Part shown: positions 9,741 to 18,460 of the stretch, piece after piece
Layout: the number at the start of each line of letters is the position of its first letter
Position numbering within the stretch: the first letter of the stretch is position 1
Source of the DNA: Ignavibacteriota bacterium
GTDB lineage: Bacteria > Bacteroidota > Ignavibacteria > Ignavibacteriales > Melioribacteraceae
Direction of reading: 5' to 3'
Length of the DNA: 64,000 nt
Assembly: GCA_002698995.1 (NCBI GenBank)
Contig: PAAX01000018.1
Span: 56,005-120,004, forward strand
Translations under genes and position numbers: made by a program
The notes under the pieces: model-generated
Databases searched by the model: none
The model's input: the letters and a program-made list of their open reading frames with translations, nothing else
Told to the model about the DNA's origin: nothing

Positions 9741-10724
9741 TTGGAAATAACTGAATTAAACGAAAAGATTAAAAGAGAAAGCGAATTTATTGATACTCTC
9801 TTCAATGAAATTGGAAAAGTTATTGTCGGTCAAAAAGATATGGTTGATCGATTGGTTATAGGTCTTCTTTCTAATGGTCATATCCTTTTAGAAGGAGTTC
9901 CGGGATTAGCTAAAACACTTGCTATAAAATCATTAGCTTCTTCAATGGATGCTAAATTTCAGAGAATACAATTTACTCCCGATTTACTTCCGGCCGATTT
10001 ACTCGGTACATTAATTTACAATCAGAAAGATGGAAACTTTACCATAAAGAAAGGTCCCATTTTTGCAAACTTTATATTAGCAGATGAAATAAACAGAGCC
10101 CCGGCTAAAGTGCAGTCAGCTCTGCTTGAATCAATGCAGGAAAGACAAGTTACAATCGGTGATTCAACATTTAAGTTAGAAGAACCTTTCTTAGTTCTTG
10201 CAACTCAAAACCCAATTGAACAAGAAGGAACATATCCTTTGCCTGAAGCTCAAGTCGATAGGTTTATGCTGAAAGTGAAAATCACTTATCCTTCTAAAGA
10301 AGAAGAATTAAAAATTATGAGAAGTAATATTTCCGGCACAATGAGTGAAATTAAACCTGTCATTAAGCCTGAAGATATAATTAAAGCGAGAAAATTAGTC
10401 CAAGAAGTTTACATCGATGAAAAAATTGAAAAGTATATTCTTGATATAATTTTTGCCAGCAGAAACCCAAAAGATTACGGACTCGATAATTTAACTGATC
10501 TTATAAGCTATGGTGCTTCTCCAAGAGCTACAATAGCATTGGCTTTGGGTGCTAGAGCAATGGCATTTATGCGAAGAAGAGGTTATGTAATTCCTGAAGA
10601 TGTTAGAGCTATTTGTCATGATGTACTCAGACATAGAATAGCAGTTACTTATGAAGCAGAAGCTGAAGAACTTACATCAGAAAATATTATTCATGAAATA
10701 TTGAACCGTGTTGAAGTGCCGTAA
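9741..10724 (+). CDS. moxR: MoxR-family AAA+ ATPase
   Basis: A MoxR-type chaperone ATPase of 327 residues, usually encoded with VWA proteins and thought to help fold or activate them. Walker A is GVPGLAKT at 52-59. Walker B and sensor elements follow: ILADEINRAPAK, ESMQERQVTIG and ATQNPIEQEGTYPLPEAQ. A TTG start at 9741 is needed, since the first in-frame ATG would remove the first third of the N-terminal region; GAGGG lies just upstream. It opens the Bat operon, followed by the DUF58 and bat genes in the same direction. Confidence 0.93.
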   Translation: MEITELNEKIKRESEFIDTLFNEIGKVIVGQKDMVDRLVIGLLSNGHILLEGVPGLAKTLAIKSLASSMDAKFQRIQFTPDLLPADLLGTLIYNQKDGNFTIKKGPIFANFILADEINRAPAKVQSALLESMQERQVTIGDSTFKLEEPFLVLATQNPIEQEGTYPLPEAQVDRFMLKVKITYPSKEEELKIMRSNISGTMSEIKPVIKPEDIIKARKLVQEVYIDEKIEKYILDIIFASRNPKDYGLDNLTDLISYGASPRATIALALGARAMAFMRRRGYVIPEDVRAICHDVLRHRIAVTYEAEAEELTSENIIHEILNRVEVP

Positions 10725-10736
10725 AAAAATATGCGT

Positions 10737-10771
10737 CAGATCAAGATCATGAGTAAGATCAAGATCAAGAA
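10737..10771 (+). repeat. AAGATC micro-repeat between moxR and the DUF58 gene
   Basis: The 80-base gap carries five copies of (A)GATCA/AAGATC within about 35 bases. It is AT-rich and shows no terminator, so transcription probably continues into the next gene. Confidence 0.4.
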
Positions 10772-10804
10772 TTTAATATGATAATTAATAATTAGAGTAA
10801 AGTA

Positions 10805-11680
10805 TTGCTGACCAAAGATATTCTTAAACAAGTAAGACAAATAGAAATTAAAACGAGAGGATTAGTAAATGAAGTCTTCTCAGGTGAATACCATTCTGTT
10901 TTTAAAGGAAGAGGAATGGAATTTTCCGAAGTTAGAGAATATCAATTTGGTGATGATATTAGAAATATTGATTGGAATGTTACTGCAAGGTACGGACATC
11001 CTTTCGTTAAGATTTTTGAAGAAGAGAGAGAACTAACTGTAATGCTTTTAGTTGATATGAGCGGTTCTCTTCATTTTGGGAGCTTTGAAAAAACTAAACA
11101 AAGAATAGCTGCAGAACTGAGCGCTATCCTAGCTTTTTCAGCTTTGAAGAATAATGATAAAGTTGGTTTGATTTTATTTACCGATCAAATCGAAAAATTT
11201 GTTTCTCCTAGAAAAGGAAGATCACATGTTTTAAGAATTATTAGAGAAGTTCTTTCTTTTAAGCCCGAAGGAAACAAAACCGATTTGAAGGGCGCATTGG
11301 AGTATTTTAATCACACAATTAAAAAGAAAAGTATCACTTTTCTTATTTCCGATTTTATCGATGAAGGATATGAAAAGATTATAAAAATTATCGGGAAGAA
11401 ACATGATTTTGTAAGTATAATTCTTCAAGATCCAAGAGAAAGAGAAATTCCAAAAGCCGGATTAATAAAAATTCAAGATTCAGAAACCGGATCGATAAGA
11501 TATTTGGATTCAAGTTCAAAGATTGTTCAAGATTATTTCAATCAGAAAATAAAAAGTAATGACGACAAGATTAAAGATCTATTCATGAGAAGCAGAATAG
11601 ATAGTATTAAGATCGATACATCTAAATCTTATATTAAACCTCTTGTAGATTTCTTTAAAGTGAGAGAAAAACGTTGGTAA
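10805..11680 (+). CDS. DUF58 domain protein of the Bat operon
   Basis: 291 residues with the DUF58 signature: RGMEFSEVREYQFGDDIRNI followed closely by WNVTARYGHPFVK. A VWA-like region follows with LLVDMSGSL. DUF58 proteins are almost always encoded beside moxR and VWA genes; the role is unclear but probably linked to envelope integrity. The start is TTG at 10805, with no better ATG before the conserved region. The next gene starts 7 bases before this one ends. Confidence 0.9.
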   Translation: MLTKDILKQVRQIEIKTRGLVNEVFSGEYHSVFKGRGMEFSEVREYQFGDDIRNIDWNVTARYGHPFVKIFEEERELTVMLLVDMSGSLHFGSFEKTKQRIAAELSAILAFSALKNNDKVGLILFTDQIEKFVSPRKGRSHVLRIIREVLSFKPEGNKTDLKGALEYFNHTIKKKSITFLISDFIDEGYEKIIKIIGKKHDFVSIILQDPREREIPKAGLIKIQDSETGSIRYLDSSSKIVQDYFNQKIKSNDDKIKDLFMRSRIDSIKIDTSKSYIKPLVDFFKVREKRW

Positions 11681-12612
11681 AGAAAATCCTAATTTTTCTG
11701 TTTATTGTTACTGCATCCTTAAATGCACAAAATATTGAAGTATCTGCTTACACAGATTCTACTCAATATTTTGTAGGGGATTATATCAAGTATTCCATCG
11801 ATTTGAAATATGATAAATCAATAAAAGTAGAATTCCCAAACATTAAAGATTCCCTAAAACAGCTTGAGTTTATAAATGAACTTCCAAAATTTCAGAATGA
11901 AGTCGAAGGTAAAATTGTAGAGACAAGAAGTTTTAATTTTTCTTATTATGATTCGGCACAAGTTACAATTCAATCTTTCCCAATTAGGTATTTATCAAAT
12001 GGTGAAAAATTAGTTATAAATACTAATCCCGTTACTGTTACAGTTAAGGCTATACCAACAAATCCACAAGCAGAAATAAAAGACATTAAAGCACCTGTAA
12101 GAATTCCTTTTGACTGGCTTACTTTGCTGATAATTATTCTTTTAGCAATCATAATTTTAGCGGCTGTATATTTTATTTATAAAAAGTATTTTAAGAAATC
12201 TGAAGAAATAATTACTAAGAAAATTATTGTAATTCCTCCGCATGAAACAGCTCTGAATCATTTAAGAAAAATTGAAGAAGAAAAATTATGGCAGAAAGGA
12301 ATGATTAAAGAATTCCATTCCGAAATAACAAATGTTGTTCGGAAATATTTTGAGGAAAGGTTTAGTTTTGCAGCTCTGGAAATGCCATCATCAGAAATTA
12401 TTCCTCACTTGAATAAAATAAAAGAATGTGAATCTGTTATTGATATTTCAAGAGATTTTTTTGAAAATGCTGATCTTGTGAAGTTTGCTAAATTTCAACC
12501 GATGCCCTCTGTTAATGAAAATATGTTGAAATTAGCTTTTGATATAGTAATAAAAACAAAACCAAATCTTATTGAATCCGAAATAAGAAGTGAGGAGAAA
12601 GCTGATGTTTGA
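11674..12612 (+). CDS. BatD-like membrane protein of the Bat operon
   Basis: 312 residues: signal peptide (1-19, ending NAQ), a periplasmic beta-rich domain (about 20-140), one membrane segment (about 148-168) and a helical cytosolic domain with a charged start. The layout resembles a short BatD, and the cytosolic helix bundle (HLRKIEEEKLWQKG, then VVRKYFEERF) is similar to the C-terminal region of the longer BatD at 15414. A TTG start at 11674 overlaps the DUF58 stop. Its place between DUF58 and batA points to a role in the same envelope complex. Confidence 0.75.
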   Translation: MVKKILIFLFIVTASLNAQNIEVSAYTDSTQYFVGDYIKYSIDLKYDKSIKVEFPNIKDSLKQLEFINELPKFQNEVEGKIVETRSFNFSYYDSAQVTIQSFPIRYLSNGEKLVINTNPVTVTVKAIPTNPQAEIKDIKAPVRIPFDWLTLLIIILLAIIILAAVYFIYKKYFKKSEEIITKKIIVIPPHETALNHLRKIEEEKLWQKGMIKEFHSEITNVVRKYFEERFSFAALEMPSSEIIPHLNKIKECESVIDISRDFFENADLVKFAKFQPMPSVNENMLKLAFDIVIKTKPNLIESEIRSEEKADV

Positions 12613-13600
12613 GAATGTAACATTTGCTTATCCTTATATTTTATTTGGACTAGTAATTATTCCATTCATGGTCTTCTTGTATTTCTTTAAATGGAAAAAG
12701 AAAATCCCGGTTATCAATTATTCAAATACAGAAATATTTAATGAATTAAAACCTACTCTGAAAGGGCGCTTGAAAGATGTTCCTTTTATCTTAAGAATAA
12801 TTGCCATTGCTCTTTTAATTATTGCTGCTGCAAGACCTCAAACATTTTCCAGCGGAGAAAATATTTATACTGAAGGTATTGATGTTGCAATGGTGTTAGA
12901 TATCTCCGGAAGTATGCTTGCAGAGGATTTTAAACCAAACAGATTGGAAGCAGCTAAAAATGTTATTGATGAATTTGTTAGCGGAAGAACTACTGATAAA
13001 ATTGGATTGGTAATTTTTGCCAAAGAGAGCTTTACTCAATGCCCTTTAACAATTGATTACCAAGTACTGAGGGGATTATTAACGGAAATTAAAAGTGGAA
13101 TGATTGAGGACGGAACTGCAATTGGAAATGCAATTGCTAATGGTGTGAATCGTTTGAAGGAAAGTTCTGCTAAAAGTAAAGTTTTGATTCTTTTAACGGA
13201 CGGTGTTAATAACAGCGGTGAAATTGATCCTATTACCGCTGCACAAATTGCAAGACAGTTCAACATTAGAATTTATACTGTCGGCGTTGGTACAGTGGGA
13301 CAAGCGCCATACCCATTTGATACTCCTTTTGGAAAGAGATATCAAATGGTACCAGTTGAAATTGATGAAGAAGTATTAAAAAATGTAGCTGATATTACCG
13401 GCGGTAAATATTTTAGAGCAACCGGCAATAAAAAGCTCGAAGAGATTTATCAAGAAATTGATAAGCTGGAAAAAACTAAAGTGGAAATAACAAGTTACAG
13501 ACAAGCTACCGAATTATTTTATTCTTGGGCTTTACTTGGATTGCTTTTATTAATTACCGAAAATATTTTATCTAGAACATATTTGAGAACGTTACCATAA
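12605..13600 (+). CDS. batA: BatA, VWA-domain membrane protein
   Basis: 331 residues with two N-terminal membrane segments (about 9-28 and 61-76), a von Willebrand A domain and a C-terminal membrane segment. The metal-ion-dependent adhesion site is DISGS at 99-103, with later T and D residues in TDYQ/LLTDGVN regions. I chose the ATG at 12605 because AGGAGA lies at 12593-12598; a GTG at 12590 would place that ribosome site inside the gene. It overlaps the preceding gene by 8 bases and abuts batB directly. BatA proteins of Bacteroides were linked to aerotolerance. Confidence 0.92.
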   Translation: MFENVTFAYPYILFGLVIIPFMVFLYFFKWKKKIPVINYSNTEIFNELKPTLKGRLKDVPFILRIIAIALLIIAAARPQTFSSGENIYTEGIDVAMVLDISGSMLAEDFKPNRLEAAKNVIDEFVSGRTTDKIGLVIFAKESFTQCPLTIDYQVLRGLLTEIKSGMIEDGTAIGNAIANGVNRLKESSAKSKVLILLTDGVNNSGEIDPITAAQIARQFNIRIYTVGVGTVGQAPYPFDTPFGKRYQMVPVEIDEEVLKNVADITGGKYFRATGNKKLEEIYQEIDKLEKTKVEITSYRQATELFYSWALLGLLLLITENILSRTYLRTLP

Positions 13601-14638
13601 ATGTTAAGATTTGCTGAAATAGATTATTTGAATCTCCTTTATGTGATTCCAATTTTAGTTTTTGTTTTTTGGTACACACTAAGAAAAACAAATCAATCTT
13701 TATTGGAATTCTCCAACAAAATTATGCATAATGTTTTGTTTCCTTTACGAAGCAGAGCAAAACAGATTGTTAAATTCTCGATTACAATGTTTGCGGTTGT
13801 TCTAGTCATTGTTGGATTATCAAATCCTCAGATAGGGACAAAGATTGAAGAAGTTAAGCAAGTTGGTATTGATGTATATATTCTGCTTGATGTTTCTCTA
13901 AGCATGACTGCCGAAGATATAAAACCAAGCAGATTAGAAAAAGCAAAGTTTGAAATCTCAAAATTGATTCAGCGTTTAAGAGGTGACAGAATTGGTTTGA
14001 TTGTTTTTTCCGGGGAAGCTTATGTTCAATTTCCTTTGACTACTGATTATGCGGCAGCTAACTTATTTCTCTCGGCTGTTGATGTTACTACAGTTCCTCA
14101 ACCTGGCACTGCAATTGGTCCGGCAATTGAATTAGCAGTAAATTCATTTAAGAAAGATGCTGAAACACAAAAAGCAATTATAGTTATCACCGATGGTGAA
14201 GATCATGAAGGTGATCTTGATCAAATAGTTAGCAACGCAGTGGAAAACGAAATTAATATTTATGCAATTGGATTAGGTTCTCCTAACGGAGTTCCTATTC
14301 CGGTTTACAATGCTTCCGGAGTAAGAACCGGATATAAATCCGATAATCAAGGTAATACTGTTCTAACAAAACTTGATGAAATTACTCTTCAGACAATTAC
14401 CGAAAAAGGAAACGGCAAGTATTACAGAGGTACAAATTCTGACGATGAATTAGAAATGATTTATAATGATCTTGCTATACTAGATCAAGCTGAATTTGGA
14501 GCTACAAGAATTACTGAGTATGAAGATAGATTTTATTTGTTTTTAATTCCGGCAATTTTACTTCTGATTTTGGAGTTTTTTATTTCATCCAACAAAACAA
14601 AATTTTTTAAGAAACTTGAAGAAAAAGAAATGGTTTAA
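13601..14638 (+). CDS. batB: BatB, VWA-domain membrane protein
   Basis: 345 residues, paralogous to BatA: two N-terminal membrane segments (about 11-27 and 58-73), a VWA domain with the MIDAS DVSLS at 97-101, FSGEAYVQFPLT and ITDGEDHEGD, and a final membrane helix. It begins on the base after the batA stop and its TAA overlaps the batC ATG by one base, so translation is probably coupled. BatA and BatB likely form a membrane complex that presents its VWA domains to the periplasm. Confidence 0.92.
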   Translation: MLRFAEIDYLNLLYVIPILVFVFWYTLRKTNQSLLEFSNKIMHNVLFPLRSRAKQIVKFSITMFAVVLVIVGLSNPQIGTKIEEVKQVGIDVYILLDVSLSMTAEDIKPSRLEKAKFEISKLIQRLRGDRIGLIVFSGEAYVQFPLTTDYAAANLFLSAVDVTTVPQPGTAIGPAIELAVNSFKKDAETQKAIIVITDGEDHEGDLDQIVSNAVENEINIYAIGLGSPNGVPIPVYNASGVRTGYKSDNQGNTVLTKLDEITLQTITEKGNGKYYRGTNSDDELEMIYNDLAILDQAEFGATRITEYEDRFYLFLIPAILLLILEFFISSNKTKFFKKLEEKEMV

Positions 14639-15402
14639 TGAACATGAAAAAGTTAATTCCCATAATATTTTTCTCAGCAGTTACTTTTGTCTCAGCACAA
14701 AGTACCAGATCATTAATTAATGATGGCGTCGATAAATATGATGAAAAACAATTTGCCGATGCAGAAGTTAATTTCAAAAAAGGATTGGAAAAAGAGAACG
14801 ATCTTTTTGCCGGACATTATAACTTAGGTTCAGCTTATTACAAGCAAGGGAGATTTGATGAAGCTCTAAAACAGTATCAAAATTCTTTAGCTTTAGCACA
14901 GACTGATAATGAGAAAGCTAAAATATTTCATAATATTGGTAATGCATTAATTAAAAACCAAAAGTTGAAAGAAAGTATTGAAGCATATAAGCAGTCATTA
15001 AAACTAAATCCAAATGATCTTGAAACAAAGTATAATTTATCTTATGCGTTAAAGAAACAGCAAGAGCAGCAGCAAAATCAGCAGAATCAAGATAATAAAG
15101 ATCAACAGAATAAAGACCAACAAAATAAAGATCAGCAAAACGAAGATCAGAATCAGAACCAAAATCAAGATCAGAATAAGGATGATCAAAAGCAGGATCA
15201 AAATAAAGATCAGCAGAATAAGAATGATCAGCAGCAGAATCAGGATGAACAACAAAATCAGCAACAGCAGCCAAAGCCGAATGAAATTTCAAAGGAAGAA
15301 GCTCAGAGAATTCTTGAAGCATTAAAAAATAATGAAGCTGATCTGCAAAAAGAATTGAGAAAGAAAAAGGGAAAACCGGTTAATAAAGCTAAAGATTGGT
15401 AA
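14638..15402 (+). CDS. batC: BatC, TPR protein with Q/N/D/K-rich tail
   Basis: 254 residues with a signal peptide (ending VSAQ), about three TPR units (residues 25-140, for example GHYNLGSAYYKQGRFDEAL), then a long stretch of about 75 residues made almost only of Gln, Asn, Asp and Lys, and a basic helical end. BatC proteins are periplasmic or secreted TPR proteins. The start overlaps the batB stop by one base (TAATG). The low-complexity region is likely disordered and its length may vary between strains. Confidence 0.88.
   Translation: MNMKKLIPIIFFSAVTFVSAQSTRSLINDGVDKYDEKQFADAEVNFKKGLEKENDLFAGHYNLGSAYYKQGRFDEALKQYQNSLALAQTDNEKAKIFHNIGNALIKNQKLKESIEAYKQSLKLNPNDLETKYNLSYALKKQQEQQQNQQNQDNKDQQNKDQQNKDQQNEDQNQNQNQDQNKDDQKQDQNKDQQNKNDQQQNQDEQQNQQQQPKPNEISKEEAQRILEALKNNEADLQKELRKKKGKPVNKAKDW
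15055..15280 (+). repeat. Low-complexity coding repeat in batC
   Basis: Irregular repeats of CAGAATAAAGAT-type hexamer and nonamer units encode the Gln/Asn/Asp/Lys tail of BatC. The absence of stops in other frames here explains the long minus-strand frames, which are not genes. Confidence 0.75.
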
Positions 15403-15413
15403 TTTTGAGATTA

Positions 15414-17231
15414 ATGAAAAATATAAAATTATATAGTGCATTTGTGTTGTTTTTCCTTCCAATGATTTTAAATGCTCAATCATTTAAAGCTACAGTGGAT
15501 AGGACTTCAATTCCGCAAAATGTTCAGTTCCAAGTCTATTTTACCTTTGATGGAGAAGATGTAAACAAAGTTAGAAATTTTTCTCCTCCAAACTTTTCCG
15601 GATTTAGAATTTTAAGCGGTCCTAATCAGTCTTCAAATATGACTTTTATTAATGGTAAAGTATCTGCTTCATTAACCTATTCTTATATTTTAGTCGGAAC
15701 AGATATTGGCGACTTTACAATTGGAACAGCTTCTGTTGAATATGACGGAAAAAGATATCAAACAGAACCGATAAAGTTGAGTGTTATTAAAGGAAATCCC
15801 ACAGCTCAAAATAATCAGCAATCGGATGTAAATGTTTCAGAAGAGGAATTATCAAAAAATGTTTTTATAAGAGCCTTTGCGGATAAACGATCTGTGTATC
15901 AAGGTGAACAAGTTACAGTTGAGTACAAACTATATACAAAATTAAACATATCATCCCCTCAAATCTCTAAGCTTCCAAGCTATAATGGATTTTGGTCCGA
16001 GGAATTGGAGCCAATCCGAAACATAAATTTTAATGTAGAAATGTTTGAAGGGGAAAGATATAGAGTTGCTACTTTAAAGCGAGTTGCTTTATTCCCTACA
16101 AAAGCGGGAGAATTGGAAGTTACTCCTTTTGAATTAACAATTCCGGTTTTGATAAGAAGGAAAACAAACCAAAGAAGTTTGTTCGATGAATTTTTCAATG
16201 ATTCATTTTTTGGCAGAACTGAAACTATTGAGTATCAAGCCAAATCAAATAAATTAAAGATAAACGCTAAACCGCTGCCAAGCAATGATGTACCGGAATC
16301 GTTTGAAGGTGCTGTAGGTGAATTTGACTTTAAAGCTGTTGTTAATGAAACAAATGTTAAAATGAATGATCCGGTTAACTTGAATATCCAAATTACCGGA
16401 ACGGGAAATATAAAATTATTGAACGTACCAAAGTTTAATATTCCTGCTGGATTTGAACAGTACGATCCTAAAACAAATGAAACAATTACTAATAGAAATA
16501 TTATTTCCGGTACAAAGATTTTCGAATATTTATTAGTCCCGAGAGTTTCAGGTGAAAGAAAGATTGGTCCGATTGAATTTAGTTATTTCAGTCCTTCAAA
16601 AGGAAGATATATTACTCAGAGTTCACCCGAATTTGTAATAAATATTGAAAGGGTAGAAGGCTTTACCGAAACAACAGTCAACGGATTTTCCAAGGAAGAT
16701 GTAAGATTATTAAATGAAGATATTAGATTCATAAAAACCTCCCAATTTGAATTAGAAAGAATTGAGGATTATAAAATTTTGGGAAATTGGTTTTGGATTG
16801 CTTTAGTTTTTCCGGCAGCCTTCCTAATTGTAATTATTGCAGTAAGAAATAAACAAGAAAAACTTTCTGCAAATATTGATTTGTTGAAATATCAAAAAGC
16901 AGAAAAAGAAGCACGCAAAAAATTAAAAGAAGCAAAGAAAGCATTAGAAAAATCAGATACATTGAAATTCTACAATGAAGTTTCAAAAGCACTTTATGGT
17001 TATTTACAGGATAAACTTTCTATTTCTCAATCTGAGTTTACTATTGAATCAGCAGTTTCAAAACTTACTTCAAAAAATGTAAACGAAGAACTGGTAAATT
17101 CAGTAAAAGAAATCTCTGATAAATGTGAGTTCGCAAGATTTGCACCAAAGAAAGATACATCTGAAGAATTAAATACTTTTTATGAAAGAGTTGTTAAAAC
17201 TATTGTTAAAGTTGAAGATAGTATTAAATAG
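15414..17231 (+). CDS. batD: BatD, oxygen-tolerance family membrane protein
   Basis: 605 residues with a signal peptide (ending NAQS), a long periplasmic beta-sandwich region (about 20-445), one membrane helix (about 458-478) and a cytosolic helical domain with a charged coiled stretch. The first periplasmic domain has the family pattern VDRTSIPQNVQFQVYFTFDG. I chose ATG 15414, which gives a normal signal peptide; a TTG at 15396 in the end of batC is also in frame. It abuts batE. BatD probably bridges the VWA proteins and periplasmic TPR partners. Confidence 0.9.
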   Translation: MKNIKLYSAFVLFFLPMILNAQSFKATVDRTSIPQNVQFQVYFTFDGEDVNKVRNFSPPNFSGFRILSGPNQSSNMTFINGKVSASLTYSYILVGTDIGDFTIGTASVEYDGKRYQTEPIKLSVIKGNPTAQNNQQSDVNVSEEELSKNVFIRAFADKRSVYQGEQVTVEYKLYTKLNISSPQISKLPSYNGFWSEELEPIRNINFNVEMFEGERYRVATLKRVALFPTKAGELEVTPFELTIPVLIRRKTNQRSLFDEFFNDSFFGRTETIEYQAKSNKLKINAKPLPSNDVPESFEGAVGEFDFKAVVNETNVKMNDPVNLNIQITGTGNIKLLNVPKFNIPAGFEQYDPKTNETITNRNIISGTKIFEYLLVPRVSGERKIGPIEFSYFSPSKGRYITQSSPEFVINIERVEGFTETTVNGFSKEDVRLLNEDIRFIKTSQFELERIEDYKILGNWFWIALVFPAAFLIVIIAVRNKQEKLSANIDLLKYQKAEKEARKKLKEAKKALEKSDTLKFYNEVSKALYGYLQDKLSISQSEFTIESAVSKLTSKNVNEELVNSVKEISDKCEFARFAPKKDTSEELNTFYERVVKTIVKVEDSIK

Positions 17232-17981
17232 ATGAAAAAATTTACATTAATATTTTTGATTATAGTCTCTCTGATTAATGCTCAGAGCAATGAAGAAATA
17301 ATTTCAGAAGCCAATAATGCTTATCAAAATCAAAATTATAAAGAAGCGGTAACTCTTTATAAATCCTTGGTTGATAATGGTTTTGCCGGAGCTGAGTTAT
17401 TTTACAATTTAGGAAATTCATATTTTAAGACCGATCAAATTGGTTATGCAATTTTATATTATGAAAAAGCCCTAAAATATAATCCCGGGGATGAAGATGT
17501 AATTCATAATTTGAAAATTGCCAATTCAAGAACGATTGATAAAATTAAAGAAGTCCCGCAATTATTTATTATAGAGTGGATTAACTATTACTTGGCTCTT
17601 TTCTCAGTTTCAACTTGGTCTGTAATTCTTTATCTCTTTTATCTTTCACTAATTATTTCAATCGGATTTTTCTTTTTGTCAAGGAAGATTAGATTAAAAA
17701 GAGTTTCACTCTATTCTGCTTTAATTACTTTTGCATTTACGGTTATTTTCAGCATTTCTCTATTTGTAAAAGTAAATCAAGAAACAACTTCAAATTATGC
17801 TGTACTTGTCAGTCAATCAGTTACGGCTAAAAATTCACCCGATCAGCAAAGCAATGATGCTTTTGTAATTAATGAAGGAACAAAATTTCTGATTGAAGAT
17901 TCAGTTAATGATTGGGGAAGAATAAAGCTGGCTGATGGTAAAGTAGGTTGGATTCCTAAATCTGCATTTGAGAAAATTTAG
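17232..17981 (+). CDS. batE: BatE, TPR and SH3-like protein
   Basis: 249 residues: signal peptide (1-18), TPR repeats (about 24-90, with GAELFYNLGNSYFKTDQ and AILYYEKALKYNPGDED), two membrane helices (about 122-147 and 157-177) and a C-terminal bacterial SH3 domain (WGRIKLADGKVGWIP). It starts directly after the batD stop and closes the Bat operon. The SH3 fold suggests contact with peptidoglycan or a partner protein in the periplasm. Confidence 0.9.
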   Translation: MKKFTLIFLIIVSLINAQSNEEIISEANNAYQNQNYKEAVTLYKSLVDNGFAGAELFYNLGNSYFKTDQIGYAILYYEKALKYNPGDEDVIHNLKIANSRTIDKIKEVPQLFIIEWINYYLALFSVSTWSVILYLFYLSLIISIGFFFLSRKIRLKRVSLYSALITFAFTVIFSISLFVKVNQETTSNYAVLVSQSVTAKNSPDQQSNDAFVINEGTKFLIEDSVNDWGRIKLADGKVGWIPKSAFEKI

Positions 17982-18070
17982 CATTTGAAATTATTTATAT
18001 TTTTTTTGATTTTTTGCGAACCATATTAAGACTCAAGGTGTTTTGTAGATATAACAAAAAGGAGGATCAA

Positions 18071-18394
18071 GTGAAAAAGATGCAGATAGTTTTTCTTTTA
18101 CTTATTTCTTTTATGATTATCAGTTCCAATGCCGAAGAGAAAGGGAAAGAATTAGTAACTAAATGTCCTTATTTGGCAAAAATTCATAATTCTGATTTTG
18201 CTGAAAATAATAAATCTGATTGCCCTTATTTATCTAATAAATCAAAATCCGAATGCCCCTATTCCGGTAAGGAAAAAATGAGTGATTCAAAAAAGGGAGA
18301 TACTCAATGCCCTTATACCGGAAAATCAAAGCAATCTGCAAAGGTGAAAAAAGAAATTAAGTTTTATCATTCAATTCAATTAGACAGATCATAA
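18071..18394 (+). CDS. Secreted small protein with four CPY motifs
   Basis: 107 residues after a GTG start at 18071, chosen because AAGGAGG lies 6 bases upstream; frames starting further up lack this. A signal peptide (about 1-21) precedes a Lys/Ser-rich chain with four Cys-Pro-Tyr motifs at residues 32, 51, 62 and 80, the last two followed by SGK and TGK. There is no other cysteine. CP dipeptides can bind heme or metals, but nothing here proves that. A strong terminator follows. I know no family with this layout. Confidence 0.75.
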   Translation: MKKMQIVFLLLISFMIISSNAEEKGKELVTKCPYLAKIHNSDFAENNKSDCPYLSNKSKSECPYSGKEKMSDSKKGDTQCPYTGKSKQSAKVKKEIKFYHSIQLDRS

Positions 18395-18421
18395 TCATTA
18401 AATGAAATTATTCCAATTTAG

Positions 18422-18447
18422 CGCGGATTATTACATCCGCGTTTTTT
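18422..18447 (+). terminator. Intrinsic terminator after the CPY protein gene
   Basis: Perfect 7 bp stem (CGCGGAT at 18422-18428, ATCCGCG at 18435-18441), six-base loop and six T residues. Confidence 0.88.
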
Positions 18448-18460
18448 ATTTTTGTTAGTT

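Noticed and set aside
14951..15322. Long minus-strand frames opposite batC
   Set aside because: They are mirror products of the low-complexity Gln/Asn/Asp/Lys coding repeat.
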